Shown: positions 18,066-25,628 of the stretch, one piece after another
Layout of the letters: each line of letters starts with the position of its first letter
How positions within the stretch are numbered: position 1 is the first letter of the stretch
Origin: JAYUJH01 sp043765375
GTDB lineage: Bacteria > Pseudomonadota > Alphaproteobacteria > Rickettsiales > UBA998
Assembly: GCA_043765375.1 (NCBI GenBank)
Contig: JAYUJH010000032.1
Span: forward strand, 1 to 64,000
Reading direction: 5' to 3'
Length of the DNA: 64,000 nt
The notes under the pieces: generated by a model
The model's database searches: none
What the model saw: the letters and a program-made list of their open reading frames with translations, nothing else
Told to the model about the DNA's origin: nothing
Position numbers and translations under genes: made by a program

Positions 18066-18791
18066 AAAAACCTGAGGTTGCAAGCCACTAGTCAACCCAA
18101 ATGGTGATTTTTTCGCAACAGCAATCCCAGAATAAATCTGTTTCTCAAAGCCAATCAACAACCCACCTCCCCAGTTTGGCGCAAGCATCAACCCTAGATA
18201 TTCTATCCAAATTGAAAGTTTTTGCATAATGCAGCTTTTAGTTGGCGGATAAAACAACGCTGATGATTGCTTAACAAAGGTAAATCCCGCCAATTCTGCC
18301 CGATGCCGCAATTGCACAGCGTGAAATGCACTGCCCACTCCAAACGGATTATCAGTGCGCACCTGCCACCAACCGTGGCGATTTGGAGCAATAATTAATA
18401 ACTTACCATTTGGTTTTAAGCACCGAAACACTTCCGCTAATAAATTATTCAAATGCAAACTATGTTCAGCACCGTGAGCAAGCAAAATATAATCCAACTG
18501 ATTATCCTCAAATGGCAAGCTATTTTCATGCGCCACGATACTATGATTTTCTTCGCCAGATGGCCAATACATTGCCCCCAGGTGCGAGAACATGACAGCA
18601 ATTACATCAATTTTTCGGTGCAAATATGGACGCAAATATGGCACAGCAAAGCCAAGCCCCGCAATTTTGCTTCCATCTGCAACATTATCCCAATGATTTT
18701 TAATGCTCCGCCCAATATCACGTCGCAGCAATTGCCCCAATTCAGAGGAATAAAATTGCCGTAACTCAATAATATTTGCCTGAAAAATCAT
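18051..18791 (-). CDS. Class I SAM-dependent methyltransferase of unknown substrate
   Basis: This 246-residue protein resembles the alphaproteobacterial methyltransferase-11 type proteins often annotated only as SAM-dependent. A modified motif I (IAGLGFAVPYLRPY) is near residue 46, DYILLAHGAEH near residue 99 marks motif IV and FRCLKPNGKLLIIAPN motif V. The substrate is unknown. The last residues (VFVTPA) and the stop are encoded by a dispersed repeat, so the C-terminus was probably rewritten by that element. It starts about 70 bp from the composite palindromic repeat. Confidence 0.78.
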   Translation of the reverse strand: MIFQANIIELRQFYSSELGQLLRRDIGRSIKNHWDNVADGSKIAGLGFAVPYLRPYLHRKIDVIAVMFSHLGAMYWPSGEENHSIVAHENSLPFEDNQLDYILLAHGAEHSLHLNNLLAEVFRCLKPNGKLLIIAPNRHGWWQVRTDNPFGVGSAFHAVQLRHRAELAGFTFVKQSSALFYPPTKSCIMQKLSIWIEYLGLMLAPNWGGGLLIGFEKQIYSGIAVAKKSPFGLTSGLQPQVFVTPA

Positions 18792-18860
18792 GTTTGCCTA
18801 AAAATCATATCGCTAAACTTAAATTACATTACGTAATGATGCAACTTAAATATTTCATGT

Positions 18861-18926
18861 TATAGTGCTTTCTAATTTTATTTACTTGTTATTTTCAAGT
18901 GAATAAAATTAGAAAAAAGCACTATA
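18861..18926. repeat. Palindromic element, left half of composite repeat (copy A)
   Basis: This 66-bp near-perfect palindrome runs from TATAGTGCTTTCTAATTTTA to a complementary TAAAATTAGAAAAAAGCACTATA end, with a central hairpin ACTTG/CAAGT. With the neighbouring palindrome and the spacer TCTCATATGTT it forms a composite of about 142 bp that recurs at 61816-61956. It is non-coding and has no transposase, like a MITE or a REP-type element. Confidence 0.8.
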
Positions 18927-18937
18927 TCTCATATGTT

Positions 18938-19002
18938 TATAGTGATTTATCCTAATTTTTAATGACCGATAAAATCGGCAATTAAAAATAGGAATCACTA
19001 TA
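18938..19002. repeat. Palindromic element, right half of composite repeat (copy A)
   Basis: This 65-bp palindrome starts TATAGTGATTTATCCTAATT and ends AATTAAAAATAGGAATCACTATA, with a central CCGATAAAATCGG hairpin. It lies 48 bp before the first NrdR box of nrdA. The matching element at 61892-61956 has a few changes and an altered right end (CATCATA). Confidence 0.8.
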
Positions 19003-19048
19003 ATTGGCAATTCCTAAAATATAGCACTTGACTAGCTAGCATATTTAT

Positions 19049-19095
19049 GCGCTATATATAGCGAATTAAATCCACCACATCACTATATATAGCGA
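19049..19095 (+). promoter_or_regulatory. Tandem NrdR boxes upstream of nrdA
   Basis: Two identical palindromic cores CTATATATAG lie at 19052-19061 and 19083-19092, each extended by GCG or CAC/GCG flanks. They match the core of the NrdR-box consensus (acaCwAtATaTwGtgt). Their 31-bp spacing, three helical turns, is the spacing known for NrdR, the ATP/dATP-sensing repressor of ribonucleotide reductase genes. They end 43 bp before the nrdA ATG and so probably overlap its promoter. The nrdR gene is not in the window. Confidence 0.85.
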
Positions 19096-19137
19096 TATAT
19101 CATTATAGCGACATTTCATTTCAAGGAAGCAACCATC

Positions 19138-20973
19138 ATGACTAGCAAAAACCGTTTTCAACTGCATACAGATTCAAGCCGTGATGCAAAATTAACCGAG
19201 TTTGGTAAATCCACATTGCGGGATCGCTATTTGTTGGAAGGTGAAGATTTCCAAGGAATGTTCGCTCGTGTCGCCTCCGCTTTCGCTGATGATGCCGCCC
19301 ATGCACAACGATTATATGATTATATTTCACAATTATGGTTTATGCCAGCAACGCCCGTCCTTTCCAATGGTGGGACAAACCGAGGTATGCCAATTTCATG
19401 TTATCTCAATGAAACCGACGATTCACTCAAAGGAATTGTTGATTTGTGGAATGAAAATGTATGGCTTGCCTCGCGTGGGGGTGGAATTGGCAGCTATTGG
19501 GGCAATTTGCGCTCAATTGGTGAAAAAGTGCGAGGCAATGGCAAAACTTCGGGAGTTATTCCATTTATGCGGGTGCAGGATTCACTCACGCTTGCCATTT
19601 CGCAAGGATCATTGCGCCGTGGATCTTCCGCAGTATATATGCCAATAGATCACCCTGAAATTGAAGAGTTTATAGATATTCGCCGACCAACTGGTGGGGA
19701 TCACAACCGCAAAACCCTAAATATCCACCATGGCGTGACCGTATCTGATGATTTCATGAACGCCGTTGAAAATGATGAAGAATGGGGGTTGCGTAGCCCC
19801 AAAACCCGTGAAGTTTTAAGCACCATCAAAGCCCGTGATTTATGGATAAAGTTATTACTCGCTCGCATTGAAACAGGTGAGCCATATATCGTATTTATTG
19901 ATAATGTTAATAATCACATTCCAGAACATCACAAAACATTGGGGTTGAAAGTCAAAACCTCCAACTTATGTAGTGAAATTACCTTACCCACAGGCTATGA
20001 CCATCTCGGCAATTCCCGCACTGCGGTATGCTGCCTCTCATCACTAAACTTGGAGACATACGAAGAATGGAAGGATAATGCGCTGATGATGGAAGATGTT
20101 ATGCGCTTTTTGGATAATGTGTTGCAAGATTTTATTGATACCGCCGCCCCTGAAATGTCACGGGCAATTTATGCTGCAACCCGTGAGCGCAGTGTTGGTT
20201 TGGGAGTGATGGGCTTTCATTCATTCCTCCAACAGAAAGGCGTGCCGTTTGAATCCGTGATGGCAAAATCGTGGAATAAGCGTATCTTCACCAATATTTA
20301 TAACTTTGTAGAGCTTGCCTCCGAGAAATTAGCGCATGAACGTGGCGCCTGCCCCGATGCAGAAGAATGTGGAATTATGCAACGCTTTTCCAACAAAACA
20401 GCGATTGCACCAACGGCTAGCATATCCATCATTGCGGGCAATTCTTCTCCCGGAATTGAGCCATATGCCGCCAATGTGTTCACACAAAAAACTTTATCAG
20501 GGTCATTTTCAGTGCGCAACAAGCATCTCAAAACATTGCTAGAGGAGAAGGGGCAGGATAATGAGGAGGTCTGGAATGATATTGCTCGCAATGAAGGTTC
20601 TGTTGTGCATTTGGATTTCTTGAATGAACATGAGAAGGATATTTTCAAAACAGCGCAAGAAATTGATCAATATTGGGTGATTGAACATGCGGCAGATCGC
20701 ACGCCTTTCATCACGCAAGCGCAATCAGTCAATTTGTTTTTGCCTGCTAATATTCATAAACGTGATTTGCATATGTTGCATTTCAAGGCGTGGAAAAAAG
20801 GTGTGAAATCGCTTTATTATTGCCGTTCAACCTCACTGCAACGCTCGGAAAAAGTTAGTAACGAGGCTTCATACGCTCCCGCCATTCAAATGGAAATGTC
20901 ATTGTTGAAAAAGAAAGGCAACAACCCAACCGCCACCTCAAATGATTATGAAGAATGCTTGGCTTGCCAGTGA
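19138..20973 (+). CDS. nrdA: Ribonucleoside-diphosphate reductase alpha subunit
   Basis: This 611-residue class I reductase large subunit makes dNDPs from NDPs. Active-site residues are in place: Cys88 (PISCYL), Asn276/Cys278/Glu280 (SNLCSE), Cys298 or Cys299, the radical-path pair Tyr560-Tyr561 (SLYYCRS), and the C-terminal thiol pair Cys607-x-x-Cys610. It is about 150 residues shorter than E. coli NrdA because the N-terminal ATP-cone (overall activity) domain is missing. AAGGAAGC precedes the ATG. Two NrdR boxes lie upstream. The beta subunit gene nrdB does not follow; an Abi-alpha-like gene does. It ends in TGA, showing that UGA is used as stop. Confidence 0.95.
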   Translation: MTSKNRFQLHTDSSRDAKLTEFGKSTLRDRYLLEGEDFQGMFARVASAFADDAAHAQRLYDYISQLWFMPATPVLSNGGTNRGMPISCYLNETDDSLKGIVDLWNENVWLASRGGGIGSYWGNLRSIGEKVRGNGKTSGVIPFMRVQDSLTLAISQGSLRRGSSAVYMPIDHPEIEEFIDIRRPTGGDHNRKTLNIHHGVTVSDDFMNAVENDEEWGLRSPKTREVLSTIKARDLWIKLLLARIETGEPYIVFIDNVNNHIPEHHKTLGLKVKTSNLCSEITLPTGYDHLGNSRTAVCCLSSLNLETYEEWKDNALMMEDVMRFLDNVLQDFIDTAAPEMSRAIYAATRERSVGLGVMGFHSFLQQKGVPFESVMAKSWNKRIFTNIYNFVELASEKLAHERGACPDAEECGIMQRFSNKTAIAPTASISIIAGNSSPGIEPYAANVFTQKTLSGSFSVRNKHLKTLLEEKGQDNEEVWNDIARNEGSVVHLDFLNEHEKDIFKTAQEIDQYWVIEHAADRTPFITQAQSVNLFLPANIHKRDLHMLHFKAWKKGVKSLYYCRSTSLQRSEKVSNEASYAPAIQMEMSLLKKKGNNPTATSNDYEECLACQ

Positions 20974-21019
20974 GTTAGGGAATAAGGTTGAGGAGTTAGG
21001 GTTTAGAGAGGAATATAAA

Positions 21020-21772
21020 ATGAATGATATATTAGAATTAAAAGCAAAAGCATTAACTGCCGCAGTAGAAGCAAAAACACCAAGCGAAACGGCAAAATCC
21101 GTAGGGGCTTTTCTTGGAAGAATTTTAGAACCAATACCCGCAATTTGTGAAGTTGCCACTAACTTAGTAGATGTAATAGGTTATCCACTTGAAGTGATAA
21201 GGACAAAACAACTAAATAATATTGCAAATATTGGGGTTAATTTTGAACAAGAAATAATAAATAGAAAAATTGAACAGCCAAAACAACTACCAATGAATTG
21301 CATCACAATGATTAACTCCGCATCATTAGAAGAAGATGAAGAAATGCAAAAAAGATGAGCGGCTCTTTTTGCATCAGCGATAGACCCAAATTATGAATAT
21401 CAATTTAACAGAAAATTTTCAACATGGCTATCTGATTTGGAAGCAGGGGAAGTTCATTTTTTACAGAAAGCATATGATAAATGTCCGCAAGATTTTTTAT
21501 TTAACAAAAGCGATAAACGTTTTGTAGACGTTATGAGCATAGTTGATAAAGAAAAATTTGATGCAAATAAAACAAAATCTATGATTGCAAAACTTTCATC
21601 TATGCGCATTATTTTTTCAGAGAGCGATTATGAAAATGGAATAGTTTCAATTGAATCTTTTCTTATTACAGGTGATAAGGACAATTATCCCCCTAGAAAT
21701 GAGCGAGAGTTATTATCTTTTACAGATGCAGGATTTATCTTTGTTAATTCAATACAAAAAACAACTTCATAA
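21020..21772 (+). pseudogene. Abi-alpha-like (DUF4393) gene with one in-frame UGA
   Basis: A single reading frame runs from the ATG at 21020, which has a GAGAGGAA ribosome site, to the TAA at 21770-21772. It is broken only by TGA at 21356-21358. Read through, it would give about 250 residues. The N-terminal third (AKSVGAFLGRILEPIPAICE) and the middle (EEMQKR-stop-AALFASAIDP) resemble the DUF4393/Abi_alpha family, linked to abortive phage infection. In that family a Trp is common at the position of the UGA, so a single TGG-to-TGA change explains the break. The upstream part alone would give 112 residues. It follows nrdA by 46 bp. Pseudogene is the simplest view; read-through cannot be excluded. 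Confidence 0.7.
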
Positions 21773-21883
21773 ATCTCCGTAAGGTGAGCGAAATCTGTTA
21801 TTCAATTAAAACATCCTGCTAAATCTTAAATTGCTTTTGAACAACTAGTTTTGTTATTTTGGGCAGTGAATAAACCCTTGACC

Positions 21884-22756
21884 CTAATCCCTAGCATCAT
21901 CATCATCACCAACAATAATGCTAACAAAGCGCATTTTGTGAGTGTTGGCATATGGGCGGATATAAACTTTATTTTGTTTAATTTCTGCAACTTCTCCGAC
22001 CGCAATACGCATCGGGAATATCTCACTTTGGCTGGTGATTATACGGTCACCAATTTTGAAATGTCGCACTTCGTCAACATGTTCCAGCAATAATAAATCA
22101 TCATTTATACCCGTTAAAATACCACGTTCACCATTTTGCTCATGCACCACAGGAATGCGAGATTGACGATCGCTAATTAGCAAAATGTTCGCAACATCTC
22201 CCTTGGTTTTTAGCACATATCCAACCAATCCCTCAGGGGCAATCACTGGCGAGCCGTACTTAATGCGGTTATCATGATTATGACGCACCATAAAACTATG
22301 GCTCAATCCATCATGTTTATCACTTATAACACGAGCAGAAATGCTATGCGCCACGCCCTCTGGTTGCACATTCAACAATTGACGCAACTGCGCGTTTTCC
22401 TGCTCCAATTGCGCTGCTACAGTCTGCCATTTCAACAAGGTTTTATTCTGCTCAGTAAGAGTTTTATTTTGCTCATAAACACCGAGCATTCCACTCACAT
22501 CATCGCTTAAATCCTGCAACGTTTCTGTTGGGTTAGAGAATGTTTCAATCAATGGTAATGTGATGGATTGCAAGCCATAGCGGATGTTTTCTGACAATAT
22601 ATTATGTTTTTTATCCGTAATAATCAACGCAGTTCCAAGCGTCACGAGTGACATCACCGCCATAAAGCTCATGAAATATTTCGGACGAATAGTTATTGCG
22701 GGTGCGGCGTTGTTGCTCTTCACTTTCATATCTTGAATGTTTCTATATATATTCAT
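21884..22756 (-). CDS. mreC: Rod shape-determining protein MreC
   Basis: This 290-residue protein has one membrane segment (about residues 28-47), a coiled coil (about 88-130, with repeated EQNKTL phrases) and the periplasmic beta-barrel domains of MreC, including GLVGYVLKTKGDVANILLIS and GDRIITSQSEIFPMRI. MreC scaffolds the elongasome and activates PBP2 for lateral wall synthesis. mreB and mreD are not adjacent; a ParA-type ATPase lies upstream in the same direction. The C-terminus is unusually acidic (GDDDDARD). Confidence 0.9.
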   Translation of the reverse strand: MNIYRNIQDMKVKSNNAAPAITIRPKYFMSFMAVMSLVTLGTALIITDKKHNILSENIRYGLQSITLPLIETFSNPTETLQDLSDDVSGMLGVYEQNKTLTEQNKTLLKWQTVAAQLEQENAQLRQLLNVQPEGVAHSISARVISDKHDGLSHSFMVRHNHDNRIKYGSPVIAPEGLVGYVLKTKGDVANILLISDRQSRIPVVHEQNGERGILTGINDDLLLLEHVDEVRHFKIGDRIITSQSEIFPMRIAVGEVAEIKQNKVYIRPYANTHKMRFVSIIVGDDDDARD

Positions 22757-22830
22757 AATGACACAACAACATTAAATAACTATTTATCAAACAGCAAAAA
22801 CGACCATATTTTTACTATAACCAACCATAC

Positions 22831-23475
22831 TCAACCACTAATAGCATCTTCAGGAAATAATGCAATGATTTCTTCAATTAATGCTTTAATTTCTAATGAT
22901 GCGCTTGAGCGTGGATCAATCTCTGTTACGCCCTTGCCTTCCATCAAGCTGGAAGCAAAAGTTACACGATTGCCAAGCTGTGTATCGGTTAATTCTGGCA
23001 ACTCCGCTTTGATGGTGGCAAGCAATTTTGAGGCGGGATTAACACGATTCATCACCGTGCGCACGGGGATTTTTTCAGCATGGGCAAAGTTGATAGTTGC
23101 TTGAGTTGCCCATAAATCAGTGGGGCTTGGTTGCACTGGAATAATCACCAAATCCGCTGCCCGAATAGCTGAACGAGCCTCAGTTTCAACATGTGGGGGG
23201 CTATCAATGATAATCACGTCATATAAACGCCGTAATTTAGCAACCTCAGTTCCCACACGCCAACCTGAAAATGTAGAAAAGTGAAAGCCCGTATAGCCCT
23301 CGCCCATACGTTTTTCACGGATTTTGTGCCAATGTCCAAGGCTTCCTTGCGGGTCAATATCAACCAAGGCAACCTTCAGCCCTCTTTGTGCCATTGCCAC
23401 CGCCATATGCACCACTAAAGTTGTTTTACCCGCCCCGCCTTTTTGTTGTGCAACCGTAATCACCTTTTGACGCAT
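22831..23475 (-). CDS. ParA/MinD-type ATPase
   Basis: From the ATG at 23475, which has AGGAG 8-9 bases upstream, the protein has 214 residues; a longer frame to 23496 lacks a ribosome site. It shows the deviant Walker A KGGAGKTT near residue 11, DIDPQGS, and DVIIIDSPPH as Walker B. It looks like a single-domain ParA-family protein of the kind that positions chromosomes, plasmids or protein clusters. No ParB gene or parS-like site is adjacent, so it is probably an orphan ParA rather than the chromosome partition pair. Confidence 0.85.
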   Translation of the reverse strand: MRQKVITVAQQKGGAGKTTLVVHMAVAMAQRGLKVALVDIDPQGSLGHWHKIREKRMGEGYTGFHFSTFSGWRVGTEVAKLRRLYDVIIIDSPPHVETEARSAIRAADLVIIPVQPSPTDLWATQATINFAHAEKIPVRTVMNRVNPASKLLATIKAELPELTDTQLGNRVTFASSLMEGKGVTEIDPRSSASLEIKALIEEIIALFPEDAISG

Positions 23476-23525
23476 GACAAAAACTCCTATACACATGTAT
23501 ATGCAAATATTTACAAAACTTTATT

Positions 23526-24581
23526 ATGGTTAAAGCTCAATTGTCAAATAACTATCCTACAATTCACTCCTCAACCACTGACAATATCATGATTGCGGCA
23601 AAAATGTTGCAAAATGGTGATATTATTGCCTTCCCAACTGAAACAGTTTATGGTCTGGGGGCAGCAGCGCATGATGAATTGGCGGTGCAGAAGATTTATG
23701 CAGCCAAGGGCAGGCCGAGCAATAATCCGTTGATAATTCATGTGGATTCGCTGGAAATGGCGATGCAATATGGCGTATTTAATAAGCGGGCAACCGCTCT
23801 GGCGATGCAGTTTTTTCCCGCCGCATTGACTTTGGTTGTGCCGTTAATTGCAGGCAAAGTTGCAAAATCTGCGCTTGCAGGTGGGCAAACTGTGGCAATT
23901 CGCTGCCCCGCTCACAATGTTGCCCGTGCGCTGATAACATCGGCAGGTTTTGCTATTGCTGCCCCAAGTGCGAATATGTCAGGGCAAATCAGCCCAACCA
24001 CGGCTCAACATGTAGCAACTGAGTTCGCTAAATTGCCGTTATTTATATTGGAGGGCGATGATGCGGAAGGTGATAATGTGAAAGGGGGAGCATGTGAGAT
24101 TGGCTTGGAATCAACAGTGGTGGATTGCACCTCGCCTAAATTGCGTATTTTGCGTCATGGGTCAATCACTGCAGAACAATTAGGTATTATTGATGATGTA
24201 GCATCTATGCAAATATCTTCAAACATGTCATCAACTATCCAGTCAACTATTCGTTCTCCGGGGCAGCTTGCCTCGCATTATGCACCCAAATCACGGTTGC
24301 GTATTAATGCGGTTGCCCCAAATGCGAATGAATTATATTTAGGGTTCGGCGATTATTATTCCACCAACCACCCTGCTAACCTTAATTTAAGCAAAATAGG
24401 TGATTTAACTGGGGCAGCACATAATTTATATGCACATTTGCGGATATTAGATGAAATTGCACAATCTTATGCGGAAACTTCCAATCTGATTATCCCTGGA
24501 ATTGCCTGCGCTCCAATTCCTTTTGTTGGTGTTGGAATCGCAATTAATGACAGGTTAATGCGTGCTGCGTTTGGTGAGTGA
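23526..24581 (+). CDS. Threonylcarbamoyl-AMP synthase, Sua5 type
   Basis: This 351-residue protein has an N-terminal YrdC/TsaC domain with GDIIAFPTETVYGLGA, AKGRPSNNPLIIHV, the FFPAALTLVV helix and AAPSANMSGQISPT, plus the extra C-terminal Sua5 domain (RSPGQLASHYAPKSRL). It makes threonylcarbamoyl-AMP for the t6A37 modification of ANN-decoding tRNAs. The full two-domain length fits Sua5 rather than the short TsaC. It diverges from the ParA gene with a 50-bp gap. An ATG at 23589 is possible, but the upstream start keeps a normal N-terminal lead. Confidence 0.92.
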   Translation: MVKAQLSNNYPTIHSSTTDNIMIAAKMLQNGDIIAFPTETVYGLGAAAHDELAVQKIYAAKGRPSNNPLIIHVDSLEMAMQYGVFNKRATALAMQFFPAALTLVVPLIAGKVAKSALAGGQTVAIRCPAHNVARALITSAGFAIAAPSANMSGQISPTTAQHVATEFAKLPLFILEGDDAEGDNVKGGACEIGLESTVVDCTSPKLRILRHGSITAEQLGIIDDVASMQISSNMSSTIQSTIRSPGQLASHYAPKSRLRINAVAPNANELYLGFGDYYSTNHPANLNLSKIGDLTGAAHNLYAHLRILDEIAQSYAETSNLIIPGIACAPIPFVGVGIAINDRLMRAAFGE

Positions 24582-24630
24582 TTTTTGGTAAATTATATTC
24601 GGTAAAAAATCTAAGGAAATAATGCTGTTA

Positions 24631-25086
24631 TTATCCCGCCAACTGCACCCCTTGCTCAGATTGAACTGCAACGCCTTGATGATTTATTGCACTAACAACG
24701 TATCTTGTTAGATTTTTATTTTGTTCAATAAGTTTTTCATTTTGAGTAACTAATTCACCACATTGTTTAGTCGCAGCATCTCCCTTCCTCAAACCGTTCA
24801 CAGCCCAGCCAATTGCTGAAGCACCAGAGGTTATACCACCAGCTATAGTGCCTGCCACAACCGAGTTTGCTAATATCACTGCGTCTTTTGATGGTGCTTC
24901 ACTGTTTGAAAACAATCCAGCTAATCCCTTACCGATATCAGGATTCTTTGTTACAGCTAATGCCGCTACAGCTAATCCAACTGCTGCTCCTACTAAGGAT
25001 ATTTTTATGACTGTTGCAATTTCTTTTGTATAAGCAATCTCTATTTTACCAATCCCTTCATCATGTTGCCCAGCATTATCCGTCAT
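24631..25086 (-). CDS. Orphan two-helix membrane protein
   Basis: I do not recognise this 151-residue protein. Two hydrophobic stretches (about residues 26-46 and 66-95) are rich in Ala and Gly (VGAAVGLAVAALAV; SVVAGTIAGGITSGASAIGW), as in glycine-zipper or holin-like membrane hairpins. A short Gln/Asn-rich coiled coil follows (QNEKLIEQNKNL). There is no signal peptide with a cleavage site. AAAGGG precedes the ATG. It lies between sua5 and a tRNA gene carrying a partial 3' copy, so an origin in a mobile element is conceivable but unproven. Confidence 0.62.
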   Translation of the reverse strand: MTDNAGQHDEGIGKIEIAYTKEIATVIKISLVGAAVGLAVAALAVTKNPDIGKGLAGLFSNSEAPSKDAVILANSVVAGTIAGGITSGASAIGWAVNGLRKGDAATKQCGELVTQNEKLIEQNKNLTRYVVSAINHQGVAVQSEQGVQLAG

Positions 25087-25299
25087 AAAAACCCTTTTTA
25101 TATTTGCTAATATAATTTTATTTTATTAATATGAATATATATTACCACGTGCATCAACTCATGCAAATAAATATTTTATTAAGATACAATGACAACATAT
25201 AAAAATCATTTATTTACACAGACTATATTGTAATTGCTATGATGTGAAAAATATGGTTGATTTGACTGATATTTATGTTTATATGAATTGCATGAAACT

Positions 25300-25375
25300 G
25301 GGGGAATAGCTCAGCGGTTAGAGCAATCCGCTCATAACGGATTGGTCGGGGGTTCAAATCCCTCTTCCCCCACCA
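25300..25375 (+). tRNA. tRNA with CAU anticodon (Ile2 or elongator Met)
   Basis: The acceptor stem GGGGGAA pairs with TTCCCCC, followed by discriminator A and encoded CCA. The D arm is TAGCTCAGCGGTTAGAGC, the anticodon stem AATCCG/CGGATT encloses CTCATAA, and the T arm is GGGGGTTCAAATCCCTC. CAU is used by tRNA-Met and by the tRNA-Ile2 that TilS modifies. The short D loop (CAGCGGTTAG) and the TTGGTCG variable region resemble E. coli ileX more than metT, so Ile2 is slightly favoured. It is not an initiator tRNA, as the 1-72 pair is intact. Confidence 0.93.
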
Positions 25376-25466
25376 TGGTTTTGCTAAATTAATCTCTTGC
25401 ATCAGGGATTTTAACCACCTCCCTTATAATATATGTTGCAAACAATCGCTTTGCGATTGCTTTGCT

Positions 25467-25491
25467 GGTTCAAATTCCTCTTCCCCCACCA
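25467..25491 (+). repeat. Partial copy of the tRNA 3' end
   Basis: These 25 bp repeat the last 25 bases of the CAU tRNA (25351-25375), including CCA, with one mismatch (AAATTCC for AAATCCC). The copies are 116 bp apart. A hairpin (CAATCGC TTT GCGATTG, about 25443-25460) sits just before the second copy. Such 3'-end duplications arise when integrative elements insert into tRNA genes or through tRNA-array decay. Confidence 0.8.
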
Positions 25492-25514
25492 AATATTTGA
25501 AATAGTAATGTTTG

Positions 25515-25593
25515 TCATACCAGCCCCCGAAGGGAAGATTTAGCAAAATGCTAGTATCCAAGGTTTATGGAATCCAGCCTGCGCTGGAGTGAC
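25515..25593. repeat. Dispersed GTCATACCAGC...GCTGGAGTGAC repeat, copy 2
   Basis: This shorter copy of the element at 17958-18065 begins GTCATACCAGC and ends GCGCTGGAGTGAC. Internal ATACCAGC and GCTAGTAT are partly complementary. The middle differs in length from copy 1. It lies between the tRNA 3' fragment and the 3' end of the minus-strand czcA gene. Confidence 0.75.
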
Positions 25594-25628
25594 GGGTTAC
25601 TCTAATGGAGCTTATTACTAATTAATTA

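Noticed and set aside
18861..19002. CRISPR array or phage attachment site
   Set aside because: There are only two palindromic units per locus, with no regular spacers, no cas gene and no integrase.
20942..21019. Earlier ATG for the Abi-alpha-like gene, inside nrdA
   Set aside because: The 26 extra residues do not resemble the family and a clear GAGAGGAA ribosome site precedes the ATG at 21020.
21020..21772. Evidence for a genetic code in which UGA means Trp
   Set aside because: nrdA and the Sua5 gene end in TGA at their natural C-termini, and the tRNA-Trp anticodon is CCA, so one UGA in one gene does not support recoding.
22831..23475. Chromosome partition locus or plasmid origin
   Set aside because: There is no ParB, no parS-like site, no DnaA-box cluster and no rep gene around this ParA-type gene.
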